A DNA stretch of 64,000 nt from an uncultured Bacilli bacterium (GTDB lineage Bacteria; Bacillota_I; Bacilli_A; RFN20; CAG-826), in NCBI GenBank assembly GCA_944327845.1, contig CALVHN010000004.1, positions 61,647-125,646 on the forward strand. The letters are read 5' to 3'. The position numbers and the translations under genes are program-made. The notes beneath the pieces are model-generated. The model ran no database searches, was not told the DNA's origin, and saw only the letters and a program-made list of their open reading frames with translations. This document shows positions 40,319-48,853 of the stretch, in pieces (positions within the stretch are counted from its first letter, which is position 1; each line of letters begins with the position of its first letter).

Positions 40319-40879
40319 ATGAAAGTAGAACTTAAACCAAATTCTTATTTATATCCTCAACCAGTATTAATTATTGGAAGTTATGATGATAATAATATTC
40401 CTGATGCAATGAATGCAGCCTGGGGTGGAGTTAGTGATTATACAGAAATTTCTATGTGTTTATCTAAAGTTCATAAAACTGTCGAAAATATTCTAAAAAG
40501 AAAAGGTTTTACAGTTGCAATGGGCACAAGAAAAACTTTAGTTGAATCAGACTATTTTGGAATTGTAAGTGGTCATGATGTAACTAATAAAATAGAAAAA
40601 GCTAAAATGCATGTTAAAAAATCAAGTAAAATTAACGCTCCAGTTATTGAAGAATATCCATTAACTTTAGAGTGTAAACTTGTTTCATATGATGAAGAAA
40701 GTGAAATAATGAAAGGCAAAATTGTTGGTGTAATTGTTGATGATTCAATTTTAACTAATGGTAAAATTGATGTAACAAAACTTGAACCAATAAGTTATGA
40801 TCCTTCAATGCATAAATATTACCTAGTTAAAGAAGCAGTAGGAAATGCATTTAAAGACGGAAAAGAACTAGTTAAATAA
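40319..40879 (+). CDS. Flavin reductase-like FMN-binding protein
   Basis: A 186-residue protein of the flavin-reductase/flavoredoxin split-barrel family. It has the N-terminal strand pair YPQPVLIIGSYDDNNIPDAMNAAWGG, typical of these FMN proteins, and a complete length. It would bind FMN and pass electrons from NAD(P)H or act as an electron carrier in the cytoplasm. AAAGGAG lies before the ATG. It is monocistronic, between two terminators. The physiological partner is not evident. Confidence 0.82.
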   Translation: MKVELKPNSYLYPQPVLIIGSYDDNNIPDAMNAAWGGVSDYTEISMCLSKVHKTVENILKRKGFTVAMGTRKTLVESDYFGIVSGHDVTNKIEKAKMHVKKSSKINAPVIEEYPLTLECKLVSYDEESEIMKGKIVGVIVDDSILTNGKIDVTKLEPISYDPSMHKYYLVKEAVGNAFKDGKELVK

Positions 40880-40889
40880 AATAAATATT

Positions 40890-40922
40890 AAAAAGCTTTA
40901 AGTAATATTAAAGCTTTTTTTA
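40890..40922 (+). terminator. Rho-independent terminator
   Basis: A 12-bp stem AAAAAGCTTTAA/TTAAAGCTTTTT (40890-40901 with 40908-40919) ending in T. Confidence 0.85.
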
Positions 40923-40946
40923 TAATAACCTTGCAAAAGTCCATTT
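40921..40946 (-). repeat. Diverged copy of the GCAAGG repeat
   Basis: Minus strand GGACTTTTGCAAGGTTATT, a few bases after the stop of the minus-strand ZIP fragment. The core differs from ATTAGCAAGG (TTTTGCAAGG), like the copy at 45041. Confidence 0.4.
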
Positions 40947-40949
40947 ATT

Positions 40950-41234
40950 TTATAAAACTAGTAGTAATCCAGTAATTACTAATCCTAGTAAAATATAAAT
41001 AAATGAGAATTTTGATTTATATTTGTAGAAGACCTCAGGAAGTAGTTCAATAAATAAAACATATAGTAATGAACCTGTTGCAATAGCCATAATAATAGAA
41101 CTTGGTAAATCTGAAATATAAACTCCTGAATAAAAACCAACAATTGAAAGAATATAAGATAATAAGCTACTTAAAGTTACTAAAGTAAGCGAAAAAACAT
41201 TAGTTTTTTCAGCTTTTTTAAATGAAATAGTCAT
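40950..41234 (-). pseudogene. C-terminal half of frameshifted ZIP metal transporter
   Basis: 94 residues with the last three helices of a ZIP-family transporter, including ATGSLLYVLFIELLPE, the conserved metal-site helix. Reading this frame upstream of its ATG gives NFLIGFSMTISFKKAEKTN, which joins naturally to the end of the N-terminal part (SGLIMSLIM). The break is therefore one frameshift of -1 at about 41250, not two separate genes. The piece could be made on its own from the ATG, but there is no good ribosome-binding site. Confidence 0.7.
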
Positions 41235-41245
41235 ACTAAATCCAA

Positions 41246-41782
41246 TTAGAAAATTAGAATTAACATTATTAAAGACATAATTAAACCACTAACTGGAACA
41301 CCTGCTTCATTTACTTCATTAAAAATAATTCCAAAAGAAAAACCTTCGGGAATATTATGAACTGCAATTGCTCCTAAAAAGATAAAAGATGCTAAAAGAG
41401 TGGATTTATTATCATTAAATACATCTACTGTGTGCCCATGATCGTGAGAATCGTCTTTATCATCTGGATGATGATGGTGATGGTGTGAAATTAAATGTAA
41501 GAGTTCATGGAGAACTAAGAAAACTAAACCTGTTCCAAAGATAATTAAAAATGGATATAAATAATTTAAAAATGTTATATTGGTTAAGTCTAAAAATCCT
41601 TCAACTGAATGGTGAAAGAATTCAAAGAAAATAAGACCGATAATTGAACCAACAGAAAAATTTTGTACAATGTTAATTATTTTTTTAGGTAGGTTTAGCG
41701 AGTTTATTGCTAAAATTCCGCCTAAAAATGTAGCAATTACTGTTCCTAAAAATCCAAAAATAAAGAATAAAATCGTTGACAT
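41246..41782 (-). pseudogene. N-terminal half of frameshifted ZIP metal transporter
   Basis: 178 residues with four to five helices, a His/Asp-rich cytoplasmic loop (HHHHHHPDD...SHDHGH, about 98-116) and the ZIP metal-site helix HNIPEGFSFG (about 141-150). Zn2+, Fe2+ or Mn2+ import would be expected if intact. It ends at a TAA in MLILIF, just where the remaining helices should follow; these are encoded 11 bases on in another frame. The gene may be dead, be a sequencing error, or be expressed by frameshifting; no classic slippery heptamer is visible. Confidence 0.75.
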
Positions 41783-41823
41783 AACTTAATATTATACATT
41801 TTTTTTGTTATAATTAAAGTAAT
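41783..41823. promoter_or_regulatory. Divergent leaderless promoters in a 41-base gap
   Basis: Plus strand: extended -10 TGTTATAAT with TATAAT at 41809-41814, nine bases before the ATG at 41824. Minus strand: TATAAT at 41791-41796, eight bases before the ATG at 41782. Neither gene has a Shine-Dalgarno site. The gap is too short for normal leaders. Confidence 0.6.
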
Positions 41824-43026
41824 ATGGAACTTGGAATTATTGGTGCAGGAATAAGTGGTATTTTTCTCGCTTTAATGCTTAAAAAAAATAATATTGAAAA
41901 CAAAGTAACTTTAATTGATGCTAATGATAAAATAGGTAAAAAATTTTTAGTTACCGGAAATGGACGTTGTAATTTAGGAAATAAAACTATCAATAATGAT
42001 TCTTATAATAGCTTAATCACTAAGAAAATTGTTAATAGTTTTCCAATGGAAGATCAAATAGCTTTTTATAATTCTATTGGTGTTGAATTAAATGAAATTA
42101 ATGATTTATATTATCCTTTTTCTTTTTCAGCCAAAACTTTGTTAGAGTATTTTATCAAGTATTTAAAAGAGAGAAAAATTAAAGTTTGTTGTGATTTAGA
42201 TGTTAATGAATATTCTTTAATGAATAATGGAAAAATTATGGTTCGCACATCAAAAAGAGATTTTATGTTTGATAAAGTAATTTTTGCAACTGGCGGATTA
42301 TCTTCAATTCCTTCTTCAAGTAAAAGAAATAATATGTTTTCTTTAATGAAAAAACATGGATATAAAGTTTCTGACTTAAAACCTGGATTGACTCCAATTG
42401 TAGTAAATGAACAAGTTAAACAGCTAGAAAATTTAAGAGTTAAAGGTAATGTTAAGTTATTTAATGGAAATAAAATAAAATATAGTGAAATTGGTGAAGT
42501 TTTATTTAAAAAAGATGGATTAAGTGGAATTTGTATTTTTAATATTTCTTCTTTAATAACAAGAAATAATTATAATGATGCTACTATTGTTATAGATTTA
42601 ATGCCTAATATAAGTGAAACTGAACTTGTTGATAAACTTAATATTTATAATGAAATAAATAAAACAACATCTTGCTTAGAAGGAATTTTTGATGAAAAGT
42701 TAGCAGAATATATTTGGAAAGTTTCAGGAGTCAACAATTTAAGAAAATTTACTAAGTTAGAAATTAAAAAGCTTGCTAAAACGATAAAAAATTTAAAATT
42801 TACATTTAAAAATTCTTATGATTTTACTTCTTCCCAAGTAACAATTGGCGGAATTGAATATGAAAATTTAAACGAAAATCTTGAATCAAAATTAGAAAAG
42901 AACATTTATTTTATTGGAGAAATTTTAAATAGCGATGGCTTATGTGGAGGTTACAATATTATGTTTAGTTTTGCCTCTGCTTATAAGGTATATGAATCTT
43001 TTGTTAAAGAGAACTTGCTTTCATAA
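41824..43026 (+). CDS. HI0933-family FAD-dependent oxidoreductase
   Basis: A 400-residue flavoprotein. The dinucleotide motif GIIGAGISG (4-12) is followed by the family hallmark GKKFLVTGNGRCNLGN (about 39-54). The C-terminal FAD contact region contains FIGEILNSDGLCGGYN, as in HI0933/YhiN proteins. The reaction is not established for most members. The gene has no leader or Shine-Dalgarno, and its 3' end overlaps the convergent phosphodiesterase gene by 23 bases. Confidence 0.88.
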   Translation: MELGIIGAGISGIFLALMLKKNNIENKVTLIDANDKIGKKFLVTGNGRCNLGNKTINNDSYNSLITKKIVNSFPMEDQIAFYNSIGVELNEINDLYYPFSFSAKTLLEYFIKYLKERKIKVCCDLDVNEYSLMNNGKIMVRTSKRDFMFDKVIFATGGLSSIPSSSKRNNMFSLMKKHGYKVSDLKPGLTPIVVNEQVKQLENLRVKGNVKLFNGNKIKYSEIGEVLFKKDGLSGICIFNISSLITRNNYNDATIVIDLMPNISETELVDKLNIYNEINKTTSCLEGIFDEKLAEYIWKVSGVNNLRKFTKLEIKKLAKTIKNLKFTFKNSYDFTSSQVTIGGIEYENLNENLESKLEKNIYFIGEILNSDGLCGGYNIMFSFASAYKVYESFVKENLLS

Positions 43027-43468
43027 ATTTATAATTTAAAAACTTATTATTTTGGTCATCAATTTCAATAATTAAATAACTACCTTCATTATCATCATGA
43101 GGTTTTGTTAAGCTTCCAGGATTAAAAACATATGTTTTCCCAACTATTTCAAAACTTTTTTGATGTGTATGCCCATAAAAGAAATAATCTACATCTAAAC
43201 TTTTAACGTAAGAATCAAATATTACAAAAGGTATTTTATTTCCATGTTCTAAATGAACTTTACCAAATTCATAATTGATTGTTAGTTTTTCAGGAGCATT
43301 TAAAAAATAATCACAATTTCCTTTTATTATTAAAAATGGAAATAAATAATTTTCAGGTAATTCAGAATCTCCAAGGTAAAAAAAATATTTTGCATCTTGA
43401 TGTTTTAAATATATTTTTTGAAGTAAATCGTAATTTCCGTGGGTATCACTAACAACAACAATCTTCAT
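43004..43468 (-). CDS. Metallophosphoesterase, YfcE/MJ0936 type
   Basis: A 154-residue calcineurin-fold phosphodiesterase. All metal-ligand motifs are present: SDTHGN (7-12), LGDSE, GNCD, GN in LEHGNK and GHTHQK, plus the NPGSLTKPH ending. It would hydrolyse phosphodiesters with Mn2+ or a similar metal. Extended -10 TGATAGAAT (TAGAAT at 43475-43480) ends six bases before the ATG with no Shine-Dalgarno. Confidence 0.88.
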   Translation of the reverse strand: MKIVVVSDTHGNYDLLQKIYLKHQDAKYFFYLGDSELPENYLFPFLIIKGNCDYFLNAPEKLTINYEFGKVHLEHGNKIPFVIFDSYVKSLDVDYFFYGHTHQKSFEIVGKTYVFNPGSLTKPHDDNEGSYLIIEIDDQNNKFLNYKFMKASSL

Positions 43469-43474
43469 GAGTGT

Positions 43475-43480
43475 ATTCTA
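43475..43480 (-). promoter_or_regulatory. -10 box next to ATG of the phosphodiesterase gene
   Basis: Minus-strand TGATAGAAT (extended -10) with a six-base gap to the start codon at 43468. Leaderless candidate. Confidence 0.5.
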
Positions 43481-43503
43481 TCATAAATTTAATAAATTTT
43501 TAT

Positions 43504-43532
43504 TTCACAAATAAATAGTTTATAAGTAGAAT
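43504..43532 (+). promoter_or_regulatory. Promoter of the decarboxylase gene (leaderless candidate)
   Basis: TTCACA (43504-43509), exactly 17 bases, TAGAAT (43527-43532), then nine bases to ATG 43542. There is no Shine-Dalgarno, so the start site falls at or next to the start codon. Confidence 0.6.
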
Positions 43533-43541
43533 ATTGCAAGT

Positions 43542-45026
43542 ATGAAAATTATTGATAAAGACGAGCAAAGAAAAACGCCATATATCACCGCATATAAAAA
43601 ATATATAAACTCAAATATTACTTCTTTTGATGTCCCAGGGCATCATCAAGGGATAATTAGAACGGATTTTGATAAATTATTTCCACATGAAGTATATAAA
43701 AATGATGTTAATTGTCCAATTGGAATGGACAATATTATGCACCCTAGAGGTTGTATTAAAGAAGCACAAAATTTATTTGCTAAGGCTTGTAATGCAGACT
43801 ATGCTCGTTTTTTAATAAATGGCTCAACTAGTGGAAATTTAATTATGATTATGTCTTGTGTTAAAGCTCACGAAAAAATCATTCTTCCACGTAATGTTCA
43901 TAAATCAGTAATTAATGCTTTAATTTTATCAGGTGCTGTTCCTGTTTTTGCAATGCCTGAAATCGATCTTCAAACTGAAATTGCAAATCAAATTTCTTTT
44001 AAAGAATGGAAAAAAGTCATTGATAATAATCTTGATGCAAAAGCAATATTTATTATTAATCCAACTTATTTTGGAGCAACTACTAATTTAGAGAAGGTTG
44101 TAAAATATGCTCATTCAAAAAATATGATTGTATTAGTTGATGAAGCACATGGAACTCATTTTTATTTTTCAAATAAGTTACCAATATCTGCAATGGATGC
44201 AGGTGCAGATATGTCCACTTTATCAGTTCATAAAACTGGAGGAAGTTTAACTCAGTCATCTGTATTATTAATAAAAGGGAATAGAGTAAATCCTTATGAT
44301 GTTAATAAAACATTTAACATGTTAACAACCACATCCCCATCTTCTTTATTACTAGCCTCTTTAGACGGTGCTAGAAAATATTTAGTGTTTCATGGTTCAA
44401 ATAAAATTTATCAAGCTATTAAATTAGCAAGATATTCAATTGAAGAAATAAATAAAATTCCAGGATTTAAGGCACACGGAAAAGAACATTTCCTTAAAAA
44501 TGGAGCTTATGATTATGATCAAACTAAAGTTGTAGTTGAAATTGATAAATTAAAATTAACCGGATTTAATATTTATCGAATTTTAAAAGAGAAGTATCAA
44601 ATTCAAGTTGAACTCGGAGAAACTTATGTTTTCCTATGTCTTTTTACAATTGGAACAACAAAAAAGCACGCTGATAACTTAATAAATGCTTTAAAAGATA
44701 TATCTTTAAAATATTATGATTCAAAAATTACTTACCAAGATCATCATTATATGAAAGATTTTCCAAAAACTGTTTTAAGACCAAGAGAAGCATACCATGC
44801 ACCTTTAAAAATTGTTCCTTTAAAGGATGCATTAAATTGTATTTCTAAAGAAATGATTATGATTTATCCACCTGGAATTCCTTTAATTATTCCAGGAGAA
44901 AAATTTAGTCAAGATGTTATCTTAGAGCTTGCTTATTATAAAAAGATAAATGCAAACATTGTTTCTGATTGGGAAGGAAGCAATGAGGTTAGTGTTGTTG
45001 ATATGGATTTATTTGATAAAAAATAA
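43542..45026 (+). CDS. Orn/Lys/Arg decarboxylase (PLP enzyme)
   Basis: A 494-residue fold-type-I PLP decarboxylase of the Orn/Lys/Arg class that turns a basic amino acid into a polyamine and CO2. FDVPGHHQG at the N-terminus, the PLP-contact segment VDEAHGTHF (about 205), the PLP-lysine in SVHKTGGSLTQSS (about 231) and MIYPPGIPLIIPGE in the C-terminal domain all fit. The length matches the short Gram-positive arginine/lysine decarboxylases that lack the N-terminal wing domain. Which amino acid is used cannot be told from sequence alone. Confidence 0.9.
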   Translation: MKIIDKDEQRKTPYITAYKKYINSNITSFDVPGHHQGIIRTDFDKLFPHEVYKNDVNCPIGMDNIMHPRGCIKEAQNLFAKACNADYARFLINGSTSGNLIMIMSCVKAHEKIILPRNVHKSVINALILSGAVPVFAMPEIDLQTEIANQISFKEWKKVIDNNLDAKAIFIINPTYFGATTNLEKVVKYAHSKNMIVLVDEAHGTHFYFSNKLPISAMDAGADMSTLSVHKTGGSLTQSSVLLIKGNRVNPYDVNKTFNMLTTTSPSSLLLASLDGARKYLVFHGSNKIYQAIKLARYSIEEINKIPGFKAHGKEHFLKNGAYDYDQTKVVVEIDKLKLTGFNIYRILKEKYQIQVELGETYVFLCLFTIGTTKKHADNLINALKDISLKYYDSKITYQDHHYMKDFPKTVLRPREAYHAPLKIVPLKDALNCISKEMIMIYPPGIPLIIPGEKFSQDVILELAYYKKINANIVSDWEGSNEVSVVDMDLFDKK

Positions 45027-45040
45027 TTAATTATTTAAAA

Positions 45041-45065
45041 ATAGTTGAGTTTTGCAAGGATTTTT
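45041..45065 (+). repeat. Diverged copy of the GCAAGG repeat
   Basis: TAGTTGAGTTTTGCAAGG then ATTTTT, 15 bases after the decarboxylase stop. The flank TAGTTGAG is shared with copy 5 at 61532-61555, although the core is TTTTGCAAGG. Confidence 0.5.
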
Positions 45066-45129
45066 GAATATTTAGTAGGTTTTAGTCAATTTTAAATTAG
45101 ATAATTCTTTATTCCTATTAAAAATAGTT

Positions 45130-45300
45130 GTTTATTATTTTCTAGAAATCATTTTTATTAAGCCATTTTTTAATAAAATTAATATCAATTAAAGTTTTTA
45201 TATGTTTATAAATAGTAGGTCTAATTTATTTAAATTTTTTTAGTTCTGACATTGTGGCATATTTGTTTTTTCTAATCTCTAATATAATTTTATCTTCGTT
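45130..45300 (-). pseudogene. Relic of a winged-helix domain
   Basis: The minus strand reads, in one frame with a TAA and a TAG inside, EDKIILEIRKNKYATMSEL, then IRPTIYKHIKTLIDINFIKKW. This is the helix-turn-helix plus wing of a DNA-binding domain, as at the end of many regulators or AlbA/Fic-type proteins. About 55 codons survive. No start or complete gene is visible. Confidence 0.45.
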
Positions 45301-45350
45301 TTTTATCTTATCGTTTTTTATAAAATAAAATTTATGAATAAAATAACATA

Positions 45351-45377
45351 TAAAAAAAGAGGTTTTTCTAAAACCTC
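45351..45377 (-). terminator. Terminator of tRNA-His
   Basis: Minus strand: GAGGTTTT, a 3-base loop, AAAACCTC and a run of T (stem 45359-45366 with 45370-45377). Confidence 0.85.
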
Positions 45378-45402
45378 AATAACTCTAAATAAACTTTACA
45401 AA

Positions 45403-45480
45403 TGGGGCGAAAGACGGGATTCGAACCCGCGAATGACCGGTTCACAGCCGGTAGTGTTTGGCCTCTTCACCACTTCCGCC
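45403..45480 (-). tRNA. tRNA-His (GTG)
   Basis: Complete cloverleaf on the minus strand. The extra 5' G (-1) pairs with discriminator C73, the identity mark of tRNA-His. Acceptor GCGGAAG pairs with CTTTCGC, anticodon loop CTGTGAA gives GTG, the T-arm contains TTCGAAT, and the 3' CCA is encoded. Confidence 0.97.
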
Positions 45481-45493
45481 ATAAGTGTCAATT

Positions 45494-45522
45494 ATTGTAT
45501 CAAAAGAAGGCTGTGTTTTCAA
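45494..45522 (-). promoter_or_regulatory. Promoter of tRNA-His
   Basis: Minus strand TTGAAA (45517-45522), exactly 17 bases, TACAAT (45494-45499), about 13 bases before the tRNA 5' end. Confidence 0.75.
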
Positions 45523-45625
45523 GTAATAACTAGAAAGAAGTCATAATTTCAACTATGAATAATTTTTATTAACTTAATAAAAAATAAGAATATTTTATAA
45601 AAATTAATAATTGTAAAACATTATC

Positions 45626-46744
45626 ATGGAAAGTAATATTTTAAATATTTTTAATTGCGGATTTGGATTTGGCTTTATGCGATTACCATATTTAGATAAT
45701 GGTAAGATTGATTTTAAACAAGTAGAAAAAATGGTGGATTATTGTATTAAAAATGGATTTAACTATTTTGATACTGCACATGGTTATTTAGATGGAGAAA
45801 GTGAAGTTGCTATCTATAATACATTGGTTAAAAGATATAGCCGTGACAAATACTTTTTAACAAATAAATTAACTGGTAATTATTTTGCAAAAAAAGAGGA
45901 TATTAGAAAGGTTTTTGATGAACAATTGAAGGTTTGCGGTGTAGATTATTTTGATTTATATTTAATGCATAATCAAAATTCAAATTCTTATCCTCATTTT
46001 GCTAAGTGTGATGCTTTTAATGAAGCAATTAAATTAAAAGAAGGAGGAAAGATTAAACATTTAGGGATTTCTTTTCATGATAATGCATTATATTTAGAAA
46101 AAATATTAAACGAGCATCCTGAAATTGAAGTTGTTCAAATGCAATTTAATTATTTGGATTATAATGATCCTTCTATCCAATCAAAATTACTTTATGAAGT
46201 ATGCAAGAAATATAATAAACCAATTATTGTAATGGAACCAATTAAGGGAGGAACTTTAGTTAATTTGCCACCAAAAGCTAATGAAATCCTAACTGATTTA
46301 CATAATGGAAGCAATGCAAGCTATGCTTTAAGATTTATTAAAAGCTTTGATCAAATTAAAATGATAATTTCAGGAATGTCTAATTTTGATCAAGTTAAAG
46401 ATAATGTAAATACAATAAAAAATTATCAACCTTTAAATGAAAAAGAATTAGATGCTTTAAAAGATGTGGTTAAAATATTTCATTCAATGCATTTAATAGC
46501 TTGTACAGGTTGTCGATATTGTGAAAAAGGATGTCCTAAAAATATCCCAATTCCAGATATTTTTGCTTGCTTAAACAATTTAAAGATTGTTGCAAGATGG
46601 TATTCCCAAATGTATTATTCAAATCTAACGAAAAATAGAGGTAAAGCAAGTGATTGTATTAAATGTGGTTTATGCGAAAAATCTTGTCCACAAAAACTTG
46701 AAATAAGAAAGTTACTTTTTAAATGCAAGGAGGAGTTTGAATAA
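45626..46744 (+). CDS. Aldo/keto reductase with C-terminal ferredoxin domain
   Basis: A 372-residue cytoplasmic oxidoreductase. The N-terminal (alpha/beta)8 barrel has the full AKR tetrad: Asp and Tyr in NYFDTAHGYLDGESE (about 46-60), Lys in FLTNKL and His in LYLMHNQ. The C-terminus carries two 4Fe-4S motifs, CTGCRYCEKGCPK (about 293) and CIKCGLCEKSCPQ (about 344), so it can couple carbonyl reduction to ferredoxin-like electron transfer. The ATG lies near a weak TAAAAC box without a Shine-Dalgarno site, so it may be leaderless. It leads a five-gene cluster. Confidence 0.88.
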   Translation: MESNILNIFNCGFGFGFMRLPYLDNGKIDFKQVEKMVDYCIKNGFNYFDTAHGYLDGESEVAIYNTLVKRYSRDKYFLTNKLTGNYFAKKEDIRKVFDEQLKVCGVDYFDLYLMHNQNSNSYPHFAKCDAFNEAIKLKEGGKIKHLGISFHDNALYLEKILNEHPEIEVVQMQFNYLDYNDPSIQSKLLYEVCKKYNKPIIVMEPIKGGTLVNLPPKANEILTDLHNGSNASYALRFIKSFDQIKMIISGMSNFDQVKDNVNTIKNYQPLNEKELDALKDVVKIFHSMHLIACTGCRYCEKGCPKNIPIPDIFACLNNLKIVARWYSQMYYSNLTKNRGKASDCIKCGLCEKSCPQKLEIRKLLFKCKEEFE

Positions 46745-46750
46745 AAATAT

Positions 46751-47857
46751 ATGGAATATCGTAAGTTAATTAAAGGAAATGAGTTTATTTCTACTTTAGG
46801 ATTAGGTGCTGGATCATTAGGAGAAAGTGAACCAGATGAAATAGAGGAAGTTTATAAAAAAGCTATTGAAAATGGGATTAATTTCTTTGATTTATGTGCT
46901 GGAAACTTTAAAGTTTATGAATCTTTTGGAAAAGCAATAAGAGGAAAAAGAGATAAAGTATATTTTCAACTTCATTTTGGTGCTGTTTATAACAAAGAAG
47001 GAGAATATGGTTTTTCTCGAAATTTAAAGAAAATTAAAAATACAATTGAAGAAGAATTAAAATTAATTGGAACAGATTATATTGATTTTGGATTTTTACA
47101 TTGCGTTGGTGAAATTTCTGATTATAACGAATTAATTCAAAATGGAATTTTTGATTATATTAAAGAGTTAAAAGAAAAAGGAGTGGTAAAACATATTGGT
47201 TTTTCATCTCATACTCCTAGTGTAGCTAAAAAAATAATTGAAACTGGTCTTATTGATTTGATGATGTTTTCTTTAAATCCTGCTTATGATTTAGAACAAG
47301 GTGATGAATATGGTATTGGAACTTTTAAAGAAAGAGACGAATTATTTAAATTATGTGAATTACATGGAGTTAATATTTCTGTTATGAAACCTTTTCATGG
47401 AGGAAAATTATTAAATAAAGATTTATCTCCATTTCATATTGAATTAACAAAGAATCAATGTATTCAATATGCTTTAGATCGACCTGGAGTTATTAGTGTT
47501 GTGCCTGGTGTAAGAAACTTAAAAGATTTAGATGAACTTTTAAAATTTTTAACTGCAACAAAAGAGGAAAAAGACTACTCAATTATTTCTTCTTTTACTC
47601 CAATTAATGCTATTGGAAATTGTGTTTATTGTAATCATTGTCTTCCTTGTCCTAGAGGATTAGATATTGGAATTATTAATAAATATTACGATTTAGCAAG
47701 GTTAGGCGATAAATTAGCCAAAAATCACTATTATAAGTTAGAAGTAAATGCTGGTGATTGTATAAAATGTGGACACTGCAATCAAAGATGCATGTTTAAA
47801 GTCGATCAGATGCAAAGAATGGTTGAGATTAACAAATATTTTAAGGAGGAAAAATAA
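46751..47857 (+). CDS. Aldo/keto reductase-like ferredoxin protein with altered catalytic site
   Basis: A 368-residue relative of the preceding protein, with barrel and Fe-S motifs NCVYCNHCLPCPRG (about 294) and CIKCGHCNQRC (about 337). The Asp of the tetrad is in INFFDLCAGN and the His in FGFLHCVGE. At the usual Tyr position I see Asn, and at the usual Lys position the sequence reads VYFQLHFGAV with His. Either it is not an ordinary AKR or other residues replace them. AGGAGG lies in the end of the previous gene. The two proteins may form a pair, with one as electron-transfer partner. Confidence 0.8.
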   Translation: MEYRKLIKGNEFISTLGLGAGSLGESEPDEIEEVYKKAIENGINFFDLCAGNFKVYESFGKAIRGKRDKVYFQLHFGAVYNKEGEYGFSRNLKKIKNTIEEELKLIGTDYIDFGFLHCVGEISDYNELIQNGIFDYIKELKEKGVVKHIGFSSHTPSVAKKIIETGLIDLMMFSLNPAYDLEQGDEYGIGTFKERDELFKLCELHGVNISVMKPFHGGKLLNKDLSPFHIELTKNQCIQYALDRPGVISVVPGVRNLKDLDELLKFLTATKEEKDYSIISSFTPINAIGNCVYCNHCLPCPRGLDIGIINKYYDLARLGDKLAKNHYYKLEVNAGDCIKCGHCNQRCMFKVDQMQRMVEINKYFKEEK

Positions 47858-48442
47858 ATGTTAGAAAATTATTTAGTAAGTAAAAATTATTCTTTAAAGT
47901 TAAAAATAACTGTGAAAACAATAGTTTCTTTAATAATTATTGTTTTAGCTTTAGTTTTACCTCAAATTACTCATGCTTTTTTTGAAAGTAGAGGCGGAAT
48001 TTTATTGCTTCCAATGTATTTACCAATAATTTTATGTGGATGTTTACTCGGCTTTAGATATGGCTTAGTTTTAGGAGCAATTTCCCCGCTTATTAGTTTT
48101 GGCTTTACTTCATTTTTTCAAAATCCAATGCCGGCATTAAATCGTTTACCTTTTATGATGTTTGAATTAATGGTTATTGGTTTTGTTAGTGGTTTATTTT
48201 CAAATAAGATTAATAAAAATAAAAATTATGCTTTTGTTGCAGTTATAACTTCTTTACTTATTGGAAGATTAGCTTTTTTAATTAGCATTGCTATTTTTGG
48301 TAATTTAGTAAACTTGCCTTTAACTTTAATTGTTTCTCAAATTGAAACAGGTTTAGTTGGTTTAACTATTCAATCTTTAGCCCTTCCTTTTATCATAGTT
48401 TTTATTAATTATTTATTAAACAAAAGTAAAGAAAATGAATAA
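47858..48442 (+). CDS. ECF transporter S component
   Basis: A 194-residue protein with about six helices and the pattern of an energy-coupling-factor substrate-binding subunit (PMYLPIILCGCLLGFRYGLVLGAISPLISF, GRLAFLI). It would capture a vitamin or cofactor precursor and work with a shared EcfA/A'T module encoded elsewhere. Starts one base after the previous stop, with AAGGAGG. The clustered redox enzymes suggest that the ligand is a redox cofactor precursor, but this is inference. Confidence 0.75.
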   Translation: MLENYLVSKNYSLKLKITVKTIVSLIIIVLALVLPQITHAFFESRGGILLLPMYLPIILCGCLLGFRYGLVLGAISPLISFGFTSFFQNPMPALNRLPFMMFELMVIGFVSGLFSNKINKNKNYAFVAVITSLLIGRLAFLISIAIFGNLVNLPLTLIVSQIETGLVGLTIQSLALPFIIVFINYLLNKSKENE

Positions 48443-48851
48443 TTTAGATAAAGCAAAAGAGATGTTAAAGGACCATTCCTTAGCAATAGTAAAAAATGAA
48501 AAAGTTTATCTTAGTGACTTAAAAGGAGTTAAGCCTTTACTTGATTTTTTAAAAAATAATGTAAATTTAGAGGGTTTTTCATTAGCAGATAAAGTAATTG
48601 GAAAAGGTGTAGCATTTTTAATATTAAAGGCTAAAATTAAAAATGTTTATACAAAAATCATTTCTAAACCTGCATTAGATTTACTAATTAAAAATGATAT
48701 TGAAGTTTATTATGATTTATTAGTTGAAAATATTTTTAACCGAACAAAAACTGATTTATGTCCGATTGAAAAGGTAGTTTTAGAAGTTAATGATGTTGAT
48801 ATTGCGTATCAAAAAATAATAAATAAATTAATTGAATTAGGAGGAAATTAA
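48435..48851 (+). CDS. DUF1893 protein (TM1506-like)
   Basis: A 138-residue protein of the DUF1893 family, whose fold is related to nucleotide deaminases. GKGVAFLILKAKIKNVYTKIISKPAL holds the typical Gly-Lys-Ala/Val core. The start overlaps the ECF gene by eight bases. No enzymatic activity is firmly assigned to the family. Members sit in anaerobe redox clusters, consistent with this setting. Confidence 0.75.
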   Translation: MNNLDKAKEMLKDHSLAIVKNEKVYLSDLKGVKPLLDFLKNNVNLEGFSLADKVIGKGVAFLILKAKIKNVYTKIISKPALDLLIKNDIEVYYDLLVENIFNRTKTDLCPIEKVVLEVNDVDIAYQKIINKLIELGGN

Positions 48852-48853
48852 TT

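Noticed and set aside
40950..41782. Two independent small membrane-protein genes
   Set aside because: Together the pieces match one ZIP transporter, and the frame upstream of the second ATG continues the protein naturally.
45334..45546. Open frame on the plus strand across the tRNA-His locus
   Set aside because: It is the reverse complement of the tRNA gene with its terminator and promoter; no ribosome-binding site or protein family fits.
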